Source of the DNA: Sphingomonas albertensis
Lineage (GTDB): Bacteria > Pseudomonadota > Alphaproteobacteria > Sphingomonadales > Sphingomonadaceae
NCBI RefSeq assembly: GCF_014358075.1
Contig: NZ_JACONT010000015.1
Span: forward strand, 27,227-91,226
Reading direction: 5' to 3'
DNA: 64,000 nt
In this document: piece by piece, positions 9,354-18,080 of the stretch
How the letters are laid out: each line of letters opens with the position of its first letter
Numbering within the stretch: position 1 is the first letter of the stretch
Made by a program: the position numbers and the translations under genes
The notes under the pieces: generated by a model
Database searches by the model: none
Told to the model about the DNA's origin: nothing
The model's input: the letters and a program-made list of their open reading frames with translations, nothing else

Positions 9354-10607
9354 ATGAAGAAATGGTCGTGGATCCTGCGCCGGATCGTCCGGAAGATCTG
9401 GTTTCGTGCCGCGGTCATCAGCCTGTTGAGCGTCGTGCTGGCGATCCTGTCGGGCGCGATCGTGCCCTATCTCCCTTATTCGTTCGGCGCCGATCTAGGC
9501 CAGGACGCGGTCGGCACGATCCTGCAGATCATGGCGTCGAGCATGCTGGCGGTGACGACCTTTTCACTGACGGCGATGGTCAGCGCCTATTCGTCGGCGA
9601 CGCAGTTGGCGACGCCGCGCGCGACGCAGTTGCTGATCAACGACCCGACCTCGCAGAGCGCGTTGTCGACCTTCCTCGGCGCGTTCGTATTCTCGATCGT
9701 CGGGATCATCGGCCTCCAGACTCACGCCTATGGCAGCGAAGGCCGGATCATCCTGTTCGGCGCGACCGTCCTGATCGTCGTCTGGGTGGTCGTCACGCTG
9801 TTGCGCTGGATCGCGCACATTACCGCGTTCGGCCGGATGTCCGACGTCATCGACCGGGTCGAGAATGCCGCCGCCGACGCGATGACGGACTTTGCCGCGA
9901 CCCCGTATCTCGGCGGACGTCCCGCGATCGCGGTGCCGGCCGGGGCACAGTCGATCCGCGGCGAGACGACCGGCTATGTCACGCATGTCGACGTCGCCGC
10001 GCTGGGGGCGATCGCGACGCAGCGGGGGATCGTCATCCACGTCGTCGTACTGCCGGGCGCAATGGTCCACCCGCACCGCGACCTGATGCGGATCGAAGGC
10101 ACGGTGGACGACGCGCTGCGGACGCTCATGCTGCGCGCCTTCACGATCGAACGGCATCGCTCGTTCGACCAGGACCCGCGGCTCGGGTTGATCGCGCTGT
10201 CGGAGATTGCGAGCCGGGCCTTGTCGCCCGCGACCAACGATCCCGGTACCGCGATCGAGGTACTCAACGCGTTGCTGCGGGTGTTGCTCAACCTGCCGGT
10301 CGACCAGCCCGACGCGGTGCAGATCGACGACCTGCCGCCGGTCTATCTGACGCGCCCGACCGTCGAGGAGATGCTGACCGATGCCTTCCGCCCGATCCTG
10401 CGCGAGGGGAGTCAGGAGGCCGAAGTCACGATCCGGCTGACCATCACGCTCGCAGCGCTTCACGCGGCGCTGCCCGCGGCCCGGCGCGACATCCGCGCGC
10501 TGGCCGATCACTGCCTGGAGCGCGCGCGTCGCATGATGGACGACGCGGACGATCTCGCCGCGTTCGAGGCTGCGCATCGCGGGCATTGGGGCGATCGCGC
10601 AGACTGA
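9354..10607 (+). CDS. DUF2254 family membrane protein
   Basis: I place the start at 9354 because MKKWSWILRRIVRKIW follows a good GGGGAAAAGG ribosome site; the frame is open further upstream. The 417-residue protein has four hydrophobic segments in its first ~160 residues. A long cytosolic part follows with DPRLGLIALSEIASRALSPATNDPGTA, the hallmark block of DUF2254. The function of the family is not established. It lies divergently from the ClC gene, and a shared role in ion homeostasis is only a guess from position. Confidence 0.8.
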   Translation: MKKWSWILRRIVRKIWFRAAVISLLSVVLAILSGAIVPYLPYSFGADLGQDAVGTILQIMASSMLAVTTFSLTAMVSAYSSATQLATPRATQLLINDPTSQSALSTFLGAFVFSIVGIIGLQTHAYGSEGRIILFGATVLIVVWVVVTLLRWIAHITAFGRMSDVIDRVENAAADAMTDFAATPYLGGRPAIAVPAGAQSIRGETTGYVTHVDVAALGAIATQRGIVIHVVVLPGAMVHPHRDLMRIEGTVDDALRTLMLRAFTIERHRSFDQDPRLGLIALSEIASRALSPATNDPGTAIEVLNALLRVLLNLPVDQPDAVQIDDLPPVYLTRPTVEEMLTDAFRPILREGSQEAEVTIRLTITLAALHAALPAARRDIRALADHCLERARRMMDDADDLAAFEAAHRGHWGDRAD

Positions 10608-10648
10608 CCCGTAGTCCTGGCCCGTAGATCCTGCCCCGTAGATCCTGA
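10608..10648. repeat. Short tandem repeat, 13-14 base unit, three copies
   Basis: CCCGTAGTCCTGG, CCCGTAGATCCTGC and CCCGTAGATCCTGA follow one another directly after the DUF2254 stop codon, with a decayed fourth unit (CCGATAGTTCGG) behind them. The array fills the convergent gap before rlpA. No function is evident. Confidence 0.7.
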
Positions 10649-10663
10649 CCGATAGTTCGGCGA

Positions 10664-11233
10664 TCAGAATCCGGCGGCAGCCAGCTGTGATCTGAGGCTC
10701 AGCCGATCATGCTCGGAGATCGGCGGCAGCTCTCGCGCGCGCTTGCCCTTGCGGAGTCGGGCACGGTCGTCGGCGGTCGGCTCGACGCGGCGAACCCTGA
10801 CTGCGGCCTGACCCCCTGCGCGAACCCCCAGTTGCTCGGCCGCGCCGCGCGACAGGTCGATGATCCGCGCGCCGCCGGCGAACGGGCCCCGATCGTTGAT
10901 CCGCACGATGATCCGCCGGCCGGTATCGAGCGCGGTGACCTCGACATAGGTCGGCAGCGGCAGCGTGGTATGCGCCGCGGTCGTCCAGTCGGGGCGGAAC
11001 CGCTCGCCGCTCGCGGTACGGTTACCCGATTCCGATCCGTACCAGCTGGCATATCCGAGCACGTCGTAGGTGGGATCGACGGCGGGCACATAGGTGGCGC
11101 CCCTGACCCGGTAGGGACCGCCGAGCTTGACCGGGGCATCGCTGACCGGGCGATAGGATCCGCCTGCACAACCGGTCAAAGCGAGCAGGCCGAGGCACGC
11201 GGTGCCGGTCGCGGTTCGTAGAAGGTTCGACAT
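10664..11233 (-). CDS. rlpA: RlpA-like septal lipoprotein, peptidoglycan lytic transglycosylase
   Basis: The chosen start (11233) gives a 189-residue lipoprotein with a clear lipobox, LLALTGC, acylated at about Cys22. The double-psi beta-barrel domain is recognised by ASWYGSESGNRTASGERF, a TYVEVT strand, RINDRGPF with the conserved Asp, and IDLSRGAAEQLG. RlpA enzymes cleave glycan strands stripped of stem peptides, often at the septum. No C-terminal SPOR domain is present, unlike the Pseudomonas form. The SleB-type hydrolase gene lies immediately upstream on the same strand, suggesting a small cell-wall unit. Confidence 0.88.
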   Translation of the reverse strand: MSNLLRTATGTACLGLLALTGCAGGSYRPVSDAPVKLGGPYRVRGATYVPAVDPTYDVLGYASWYGSESGNRTASGERFRPDWTTAAHTTLPLPTYVEVTALDTGRRIIVRINDRGPFAGGARIIDLSRGAAEQLGVRAGGQAAVRVRRVEPTADDRARLRKGKRARELPPISEHDRLSLRSQLAAAGF

Positions 11234-11283
11234 GGATATCCTTGTCCGTCGGGCCGATGCAGGAATGGGCTCCGGCAAAAGCG

Positions 11284-12000
11284 TCATCGCCGCTGATAGA
11301 AGATGTGCGAACGCACGGTCGCCACCTTGACCAGCGACGACCGCCAATAGGGGACCAGCCAGTCGGTGTGATAGTGCGTCGCCCGGCCGACCGGCGCATA
11401 GACATAACCGCCGAGCGCGCGGCGTGCGGCACGGCGAGCCTGCTCCCACCCATTGCGTTCAGGCCGGCGCGTCTGCGATCCGTCGCAGGTGAACGAGAAT
11501 TGGCACCCGGTGGTCCGGTTCGATCCCTGATAGACCACCCCGCAGACCGTCTTGGGAAACCCCGGCGCGCGGACCCGGTTGAGCACGACCTGGATCACGG
11601 CGCGCTGTCCGTCGCGGTCGCTGCCGGCCTCGTACAGCGCGACCGTCGCGAGGCATTCGGTCGCCTGTTCGCGCGCCGCCGGGCCGCCGCGGAAGCGGAA
11701 GCGCTTGGCGGGCGAGCGCTCTTTCACCACGATCGGGACCAGCGCATTGGAGGCGCGAGCCTGCGCCATGGTGAGCCGGCGCGGACGCCGCAAATCGGTG
11801 CTTGCGGTCGGCCAGGGCAGGTCGGTGAGCGAACCGCAGATCACCGCGAACACGACCGCGGCGCCGAGCAGCAGCAGCCAGTGTTCGGAGGACGGCCGGC
11901 GCGGTGATGACCGCGAGCGAGAGCCCTGGGAGCGAGCGCCGTGGGAGCGAGAGCGCACGGCAGGAGATCGAGCGCGTCGCTGGGGCATCGCCGCATCCAT
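11284..12000 (-). CDS. SleB-type cell wall hydrolase (Hydrolase_2 domain)
   Basis: This 238-residue protein starts with ~38 residues rich in Arg and Ser (RSHGARSQGSRSRSS), encoded by a repetitive GGGAGCGAG stretch. One membrane anchor follows (WLLLLGAAVVFAVICGSL). The periplasmic C-terminal half is a SleB/CwlJ-like catalytic domain with LYEAGSDRDGQRAVIQVVLNR (the Glu is the expected catalytic acid), a CQFSFTCDG segment and THYHTDWLVPYW. It is likely a lytic enzyme of vegetative peptidoglycan; despite the family name it has no link to spores here. It is upstream of rlpA on the same strand. Confidence 0.87.
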   Translation of the reverse strand: MDAAMPQRRARSPAVRSRSHGARSQGSRSRSSPRRPSSEHWLLLLGAAVVFAVICGSLTDLPWPTASTDLRRPRRLTMAQARASNALVPIVVKERSPAKRFRFRGGPAAREQATECLATVALYEAGSDRDGQRAVIQVVLNRVRAPGFPKTVCGVVYQGSNRTTGCQFSFTCDGSQTRRPERNGWEQARRAARRALGGYVYAPVGRATHYHTDWLVPYWRSSLVKVATVRSHIFYQRR

Positions 12001-12091
12001 AACCGCGATCCCCCGTCAGGGAAATGGTGTGGGGTGCAGGGTGCGGGGTGAGTAGCGCGGGGCGCGACGCTCCGACCGAGCGCCGCGCCCG

Positions 12092-12931
12092 CTACAGACC
12101 GTAGGCGATCGCCGCGGTGCCGCCGAAGATGCGGTCGCGCGCTTCGGGACAGGCGCGCGTGACGAAGTCGTCGATCAGGTCGTGGACCGCCTGATACTCG
12201 GCCGCAAGGCGACAGACCGGCCAGTCGGAGCCGAAGATCAGCCGATCGGGTCCGAAACAGGCGAGCAGATGATCCAGATAGGGCGCAATCCGATCCGCGG
12301 TCCAGGTCGCGTGGTCAGCCTCGGTCACCAGCCCCGACAGCTTACACAGCAGCGCCGGCGCACGGGCCATGTCGGCGATCGCATCGGCCCAGGGTTGCCA
12401 GTCGCCGGTCGCGATAGCGGGCTTGGCGCCGTGATCGAGGATCAGCTGCCCGTCGCGGATCTGGTCGACGCCGACCAGATCGACGAACCGGCGGACAAGT
12501 CCGGCCTCCCGCGGCTTGACGAGGATGTCGTAGCTGAACCCGCGCGCCAGCGCCGCGCGGACGCCGCGCACGAATGCCGGCGTCAGCAGGAAATCGTCCG
12601 CCGGTTCGTCCTGCACCATGTGCCGGAACCCGACCAGCGCAGGACGCAGCCGCACTGCATCGAGCCGGTCCGCGACATCGTCCGCGGAGAGATCGGTCCA
12701 GCCGACCACGCCCAGGATACGCGGCGTATCCGCGGCGAGCTGGAGCAACGCGTCGGTCTCCGCCTCGGTCTGCTCGGCCTGCACCGCGATGCAGCCGTCG
12801 AAGCCAGTCCTATCGAGCAACGGCATCAGATCGGCCGGCGCATGATCGCGCGCCAGCACGCTGCCGGGCTCGATCCACGGATGCGCTGCCGGCGAATAGC
12901 GCCAGAAATGCTGGTGCGCGTCGATCCGCAT
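12092..12931 (-). CDS. Amidohydrolase family lactonase, candidate L-fuconolactonase
   Basis: The protein (279 residues from the ATG at 12931) belongs to the amidohydrolase-2 lactonase group that includes L-fuconolactonase. The metal and active-site motifs are visible: DAHQHFW near the N-terminus, LILDHGAKP in the middle and FGSDWPVC near the C-terminus. These are the three signatures of that group. No sugar gene lies next to it. The L-fucose operon at 34.5-43.5 kb lacks a lactonase, so hydrolysis of L-fucono-1,5-lactone is the most economical guess. Related lactonases for other sugars look alike, so the substrate is inferred. Confidence 0.7.
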   Translation of the reverse strand: MRIDAHQHFWRYSPAAHPWIEPGSVLARDHAPADLMPLLDRTGFDGCIAVQAEQTEAETDALLQLAADTPRILGVVGWTDLSADDVADRLDAVRLRPALVGFRHMVQDEPADDFLLTPAFVRGVRAALARGFSYDILVKPREAGLVRRFVDLVGVDQIRDGQLILDHGAKPAIATGDWQPWADAIADMARAPALLCKLSGLVTEADHATWTADRIAPYLDHLLACFGPDRLIFGSDWPVCRLAAEYQAVHDLIDDFVTRACPEARDRIFGGTAAIAYGL

Positions 12932-13028
12932 CACCGGCGGCCGATCGGGAGGAAAGATTGCGTCATACCCGCGTCGTGTATTGCGACCGTGCGCCCGCCG
13001 CAATCGGGGGTCGCAATCGCGCGACGTC

Positions 13029-13883
13029 TCAGGCCGCGGTCACCGCCGGCATGAAGATATAACCGTTGCCGCGCACCGTCCGGATGATCTCGACGGTGTC
13101 ATAGGCATGCAGCTTGCGACGCAGGCGGCTGATGTTGACGTCGATCGTCCGCCCGCGCGCCATGCTGTCGGTACGGCCCGACTGCGCGATCATGTCGTCG
13201 CGCGAATGCACGGTCTGCGGCTGCGACACGAACACGTTGAGCAACTGGAACTCGCCATCGGTCAGGCGGACCATCGTGCCGTCGGGCGCGTAGAGCGTGC
13301 GCATCCGGCAATCGAGCGTCCAGCCGGCGAACGCGAAGGTCATCGCGCGCGCCGGCGACACCGCGCCGTCGCCCTGTTGCTCCGCATTCGATGCGCCATC
13401 CCTGTGCGCGAGCCCGGCACCGCGTCGCCGCAGGACCGAGCGGATTCGAGCGAGGATCTCGCGTGGGCTGGCGGGCTTGGTGACATAATCGTCCGCGCCC
13501 AGTTCGAGCGCGACGACCCGGTCGACTTCGCTCACCAGTGCCGAGAACATGATGACCGCCGGTGCCTGACCGTTACGGGTCAGCGTCCGCAGCACCGACA
13601 GGCCATCCTCGCCAGGCATCATCATGTCGAGCACGATCAGGTCGCAGGGCGATCGGCCGAGCCGGGTGCGCAATGCCGCACCGCTATCGACTGCTTCGGC
13701 GCGCAGGCCGTGATCGACGAGGAATTCGGTCAGCAACTCGCGCAGGCCGGGATCGTCGTCGACGATGACGATCCGCGCGCTGCCGGCATCGGTGCCGTCG
13801 ACGGCTGCGTGGTCGTCGAGTTGTGAAGCTGGCGAGACGGAAACGGGGAGCCCGTAATGGTTTGCGATCATGTACGCGGTCAT
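13029..13883 (-). CDS. OmpR/PhoB-family response regulator without an adjacent kinase
   Basis: This is a two-domain regulator of 284 residues. An unusual ~35-residue N-terminal extension precedes the receiver domain, which has the acidic pocket IVDDDPG, the phospho-acceptor Asp in LIVLDMMMPG and the conserved Lys in YVTKPAS. A ~20-residue linker leads to a winged-helix DNA-binding domain (RLTDGEFQLLNVFV, RTIDVNISRLRRKL, GNGYIFM). No histidine kinase gene is within 10 kb. It lies just downstream of a TonB receptor gene on the same strand. The start could also be 13871 or an upstream codon. Confidence 0.87.
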   Translation of the reverse strand: MTAYMIANHYGLPVSVSPASQLDDHAAVDGTDAGSARIVIVDDDPGLRELLTEFLVDHGLRAEAVDSGAALRTRLGRSPCDLIVLDMMMPGEDGLSVLRTLTRNGQAPAVIMFSALVSEVDRVVALELGADDYVTKPASPREILARIRSVLRRRGAGLAHRDGASNAEQQGDGAVSPARAMTFAFAGWTLDCRMRTLYAPDGTMVRLTDGEFQLLNVFVSQPQTVHSRDDMIAQSGRTDSMARGRTIDVNISRLRRKLHAYDTVEIIRTVRGNGYIFMPAVTAA

Positions 13884-14049
13884 GGATCGCGCGTTTGTCC
13901 GCGATATGTCCGTTTGTTTCACAGCGCGCATCAACGAGGCCCGCACGCAATATTGCGAAGTCGCAAAAACCCTGCCCTGCCCCTGCCGTCACGGTGACGT
14001 GAAGGCGGAGGCAGCGCAGGGTAAGGAAGCCCACGTCCCGTTGGGCGGT

Positions 14050-14086
14050 GCCTGCAATCCCCTGTCTGGCGGAGAGGATTGCAGGC
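14050..14086. terminator. Stem-loop after the TonB receptor gene
   Basis: GCCTGCAATCC (14050-14060) and GGATTGCAGGC (14076-14086) are perfect 11-base arms with a 15-base loop, beginning 10 bases beyond the receptor stop codon. No T tract follows on the minus strand. It may stabilise or end the receptor mRNA. Confidence 0.45.
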
Positions 14087-14095
14087 TGTTCGATC

Positions 14096-16933
14096 CTAGA
14101 ACTTGACGTTCGTGCTGACGAAGAATGCACGGCCGTACGGGTCGTAGGTCGAAGGATAGGTGTTCGCCTGTTCCTGGTTGTCGCCCATGATCGGGGGCTT
14201 CTTGTTGAACAGGTTGTTCACGCCGACCGACCAGGTGAAGCCCGGCTTCACCTCGAACGCCGTGGTCAGGTCGAAATAGTTGTACGCCTTAATCTTCTCG
14301 ACGGCATATACCGTACCATTGTCATCGTCCTTCACCGGCGACAGGTAGCGATAGAGCAGCGAAACCGTCACCGGACCGGTCGAATAGGTCGTGCGGGCCG
14401 ACAGGCGCCACTTGGCGTACGGATTGCCGCACGTCGTGCCGAACTTGCCCGCACAGTTGATCGTCAGGTCGGGGATCGATGCGAGCGGGTTGTAGTTGAA
14501 CGCGATCAGCCGCGTCCCGCTGACCCGGAAGTCGAGCTTGCTGGTTTCGCTGCCGAATGCACCGAAGTTCAGCGGCAGGCCGTACCGCGCCTCGAAATCG
14601 ACGCCACGTGTGGTCACACCCCCGGTGTTCGCCAGCGTGTTGACGGCATCGGTGATCGCATAGCTGTTGCCGTCGCGCGGCAGCGACGAGCAATAGCTGG
14701 CATTGTACGGCGTGTAGTTGTTGTCCGCGTCGCCATAGCAGGCGCGGATCAGGTTGGTGGTGCCGACCGTCGAGATGTAGTTCGCGATCTTGATCTTGTA
14801 ATAGTCGGCCGTGAACGAGAAGCCGGGCAGAAAGCGGGGCTGGAGGACGATGCCGGCGGTGTACGTATCCGACGTTTCCTCGCGCAGCGCCGGGTTGCCG
14901 CCGTTGATCGTCTGGATCTGCGTGCTGCCGCCGTCATAGGCGGTGCCGATCAGCGAGGCGGGAACGCCCGTCGAAAGGCAGCTTGCGTTGAGGTTGGTGT
15001 TGGTCACGGCAACCGCGGTGGTGCAGGGATCCGTCGCCGCCGGGAAATCCTGCGACGAACCGCTGTAAAGATCGTTCACGGTCGGTGCGCGGACGGCCCG
15101 CGAATATTGGCCACGCAGCGAGATGTCGTCGATCAGCGACCAGACGACGCCACCCGAATAGGTGTTCACCGATTTCGCCGCGGTCGAATAATAGGAATAG
15201 CGATACGCGCCATTCACTTCGAGCTTCTTTATCAGCGGGATATCGGCGAGCAACGGGACGGCGACTTCGGTATAGGCTTCCTTCACGTCGTAACCGCCGC
15301 TGAGCCCTTCGCCCGCGTTGAAGCCGACCACGTCGCCCGACGACAGCGCGAAATCGGGGCTATAGGCGCCATGTTCGCGGCGATACTCGGTACCGAAGAC
15401 GATGCCGACCGGCCCCGCGCCCAGATCGAACAGGTTGCGGTTCGAGATCGACGCACTGGCGACCTGCTCGCTGATCGTGCTGGAATTCTGCGTCGGGATC
15501 GTGATGAAGTCCGCTGCAGCCGAGCTGATGTTGCCCGCACCGAAGATGTTCAGCGGAACGCAGCCGTTGCTGGTATCCGAACACACCAGGTTACCGCTGG
15601 CATCGGTGGTGGTGCGAAGCGCCTGCAACACGCGGCTACGCGACACGTTGCCGTTCTGCGTCTCGGTCGAGCGGGTGCGCGAATAGCTGTAATACGCGTC
15701 GTAGTTCCAGCCGCCGCCGATATCGCCATTGGCACCGAGCACCGCGCGGTATGCCGTGTTGTCGTTGTTCGAAACACGCGCACCGACCTCGGTCAGGCGG
15801 CGATAGATCGTCGAGGTGACATAGCCGTCGCCATCGGTGTCACGACCGCGCAGCAACGCCTGCGAACTGGGCGACAGGAACGACGAATTGACGTCGAGTT
15901 CGACCGAGCCGGTGAACGGCGTCGGCGCGAGCTGGTTCTTGACGCGGTTGTTGATCAGCTGACCTTCGGCGTAGACGTTGAACGCCTTGCTGACCTCGTA
16001 ATGCGTCTGCGCGCTCATCAGGAACCGCTCCTGCGGGACCTGCAGATAGTTCGAGGGCGCATAATTATACGCGTCGGTTGCCGAGTTGTACGCCGAGTAG
16101 CTGCCGTCGGTCTCGAACTTGCGATTGACGCCTCCGAGCGCGAAACGGGTGCCCTCGATCGAGCCCGAGCCGCCTGAGATCAGGCCGCCCGCGCCGTCGT
16201 CGACCAGAGCCTGGCGCGAATAATCGCGCGCCGACTGGAGGATGCCGTTGCGCTTGGTGTAATCGAAATAGATCGTCGCGTTGCCGCGGCCGTCTTCGAA
16301 ATTGCCACCGAGCAACAGGTTGCCGTTGAAGTTGCCGCCGTCGCCAGCCTCGTTGATGCGGTAGTTCGCGTTCGCCTGAACGCCGCTGAAGTCCTTCTTC
16401 ATCACGAAGTTGACGACGCCCGCGATCGCATCCGAGCCATACACCGCCGAACGGCCGCCGGTGACGATGTCGACGCGCTCGATCAGCGCCGAGGGTATGG
16501 TATTGAGATCGACGACCTGGTTCGAGTCATAGGCGACGTAGCGACGGTTGTTGACGAGGACGAGCGTGCGCGTCGAGCCGAGACCGCGAAGGTCCGCCGT
16601 CGCGACGCCGCCGCCCGGGTTGTTCGAGGCGCCGGTCGTGCTGGGGATCAACTGCGGAAGGTCCTTCAGGACGCTCTCGACGTTGATCTGACCCGACAGC
16701 GCGATTTCCTTGGCGCTGACTACCGAGATCGGCGACGCCTGACGCAGGCTTTCACCGCCAAGGCGCGAGCCGGTCACGACGATCGTGTCGCCATCCTCGG
16801 GCGTCGCCTGATCGGTTGCCGCATCAAGCGATGCGGCCGGCGATGTCTGCTCCGTGGCCTGCGCCCAGACCGGGGTAGCGATCCCAAGCAGTAGCGTAGA
16901 CGCCAGAAGGCGCTTGCGAAAATCCAGACGCAT
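14096..16933 (-). CDS. TonB-dependent outer-membrane receptor
   Basis: From the ATG at 16933 (behind CAGGGAG) the protein has 945 residues. It has a signal peptide (LLASTLLLGIATPVWA), a plug domain opening with DTIVVTGSRLGGESLRQASP, and the NRRYVAYDSNQVVDLNTIP and VYGSDAIAGVVNFVMK plug blocks. A large beta-barrel follows and ends with a terminal Phe (FFVSTNVKF), as the outer-membrane assembly machinery requires. It resembles the large receptors of sphingomonads and Caulobacter used for carbohydrates or peptides. No adjacent catabolic gene names a substrate. The stem-loop at 16950-16970 lies in its leader. Confidence 0.93.
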   Translation of the reverse strand: MRLDFRKRLLASTLLLGIATPVWAQATEQTSPAASLDAATDQATPEDGDTIVVTGSRLGGESLRQASPISVVSAKEIALSGQINVESVLKDLPQLIPSTTGASNNPGGGVATADLRGLGSTRTLVLVNNRRYVAYDSNQVVDLNTIPSALIERVDIVTGGRSAVYGSDAIAGVVNFVMKKDFSGVQANANYRINEAGDGGNFNGNLLLGGNFEDGRGNATIYFDYTKRNGILQSARDYSRQALVDDGAGGLISGGSGSIEGTRFALGGVNRKFETDGSYSAYNSATDAYNYAPSNYLQVPQERFLMSAQTHYEVSKAFNVYAEGQLINNRVKNQLAPTPFTGSVELDVNSSFLSPSSQALLRGRDTDGDGYVTSTIYRRLTEVGARVSNNDNTAYRAVLGANGDIGGGWNYDAYYSYSRTRSTETQNGNVSRSRVLQALRTTTDASGNLVCSDTSNGCVPLNIFGAGNISSAAADFITIPTQNSSTISEQVASASISNRNLFDLGAGPVGIVFGTEYRREHGAYSPDFALSSGDVVGFNAGEGLSGGYDVKEAYTEVAVPLLADIPLIKKLEVNGAYRYSYYSTAAKSVNTYSGGVVWSLIDDISLRGQYSRAVRAPTVNDLYSGSSQDFPAATDPCTTAVAVTNTNLNASCLSTGVPASLIGTAYDGGSTQIQTINGGNPALREETSDTYTAGIVLQPRFLPGFSFTADYYKIKIANYISTVGTTNLIRACYGDADNNYTPYNASYCSSLPRDGNSYAITDAVNTLANTGGVTTRGVDFEARYGLPLNFGAFGSETSKLDFRVSGTRLIAFNYNPLASIPDLTINCAGKFGTTCGNPYAKWRLSARTTYSTGPVTVSLLYRYLSPVKDDDNGTVYAVEKIKAYNYFDLTTAFEVKPGFTWSVGVNNLFNKKPPIMGDNQEQANTYPSTYDPYGRAFFVSTNVKF

Positions 16934-17255
16934 GTCGATACTCCCTGAACCGCAATCCCATGTATTGCGGCATTTTTGTGCGATTACGGATTGGTTCCGT
17001 TGCCGACATCTGAAGCGCGTCTGAATGTTCGACAATCGCTAAAGTGTCTCCGAACCGTCATCGTCGTGATGTGTTGTACGGTCGGCACGGTTTGTGACCG
17101 CCCGTTGCCAATCTATACATTTGGTGACTGGTTCATGTCATGGGATTCACATTGCGAACACGCACGAAACATATACCGGGGGTGCACGTCGGCTGTCGGC
17201 TATCGCGATCGGCGGTATTGAACGAACCGCGCGTCGGGGCTAGCGGCACGGCATC
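16934..17255. other. Intergenic region between two divergent genes, with a leader hairpin
   Basis: This 322-base gap separates the TonB receptor gene (minus) from the sulfotransferase-like gene (plus) and contains no convincing small gene. CCGCAAT (16950-16956) and ATTGCGG (16964-16970) form a perfect 7-base stem, 16 bases upstream of the receptor start, so it would sit in the receptor's 5' leader next to the ribosome site. Read on the plus strand it is followed by CATTTTT and would look like a terminator. The promoters of both genes must lie here, but I could not choose one. Confidence 0.5.
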
Positions 17256-18080
17256 ATGTCGATCGCCACCAACGCCCCCAAGTCCTTGAACTGGCAACAG
17301 CCTTTGCCCGGGCTGCGGGTCGTCAAACGTGGCGACGTGCCGATCACGCGCGTCCAAATCTATGGTCAGCGGTGCAGCGGGACCAACCTCGTGACGCGCG
17401 CGATCGAGGCGAACATGCCCGGCGTCGCGATCACCGAGGCGTTCGGGTTCAAGCATTGGTTCGTACCGCCGCAGACGCTGTTCGTGAAGGATACGCTGGT
17501 GCTGGTGGTGGCGCGCGATGCATATGACTGGGCGCGCAGCCTGCACCGCCAGCCGTGGCACGCGCATCCGGAACTGAAGGCCAAGCCGTTCGACGCGTTC
17601 ATCCGCAGCGACTGGCACAGCTATTGGGACGATCATTTCGGGCATATCGAGCCCGGCCACCCGATGCACGGCGACGAGATGCTGCACGAGCGCAATCCAG
17701 AGACCGGCGAACGTTTCGCCAATTGCATCGCCAAGCGGACCGCCAAGCTGCGCCACTGGTCGTCGCTGACGAACCGTACGCACAACGTCGCATTGCTGGG
17801 CTATGACGCGTTCGCGCGCGATCCGGCCGCGTTCGTGACGGCGCTGGCGGCGGTGGCGGAAATCGAGCGGCGCGAGCCGTTCGTGCCGATCACCAGCTAC
17901 AAGGGGCAAGGCCATGCGCCCTACGTGCCGACCGCGTATCCCGATCTGGCGGCGGAGGATGCGGCGCATATCGCCGCTTGGCTCGATCCCGAGGTCGAGG
18001 CGGCATTCGGGTTGAGCGCCGACTATGCTGATCGACATCAATCGCCTTCGCGCGCGGCTCCGGTACAGCAATCGGCATGA
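17256..18080 (+). CDS. Sulfotransferase-like P-loop protein
   Basis: This 274-residue protein has no signal or membrane segment. Near residue 37 it has GQRCSGTNLVTRAIEAN, which resembles the 5'-phosphosulfate-binding loop of sulfotransferases (a strand followed by an R-x-G/S-T/S-N loop and a helix). The VLVVARDAYDWARSLHRQPW segment resembles the 3'-phosphate-binding region (RDPRDVxxS). Transfer of sulfate from PAPS to a sugar or lipid is therefore possible but unproven. Its stop overlaps the start of the GT-B gene (ATGA, 18077-18080), so the two products probably act on the same molecule. Confidence 0.55.
   Translation: MSIATNAPKSLNWQQPLPGLRVVKRGDVPITRVQIYGQRCSGTNLVTRAIEANMPGVAITEAFGFKHWFVPPQTLFVKDTLVLVVARDAYDWARSLHRQPWHAHPELKAKPFDAFIRSDWHSYWDDHFGHIEPGHPMHGDEMLHERNPETGERFANCIAKRTAKLRHWSSLTNRTHNVALLGYDAFARDPAAFVTALAAVAEIERREPFVPITSYKGQGHAPYVPTAYPDLAAEDAAHIAAWLDPEVEAAFGLSADYADRHQSPSRAAPVQQSA

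Noticed and set aside
14048..16177. Open frame of 709 codons on the plus strand opposite the first TonB receptor gene
   Set aside because: It has the same GC-driven shadow pattern; the minus-strand frame has a clear signal peptide, plug and barrel.
16950..16980. Plus-strand intrinsic terminator (stem followed by CATTTTT)
   Set aside because: No plus-strand gene ends before it; the stem is better read as part of the minus-strand receptor leader.
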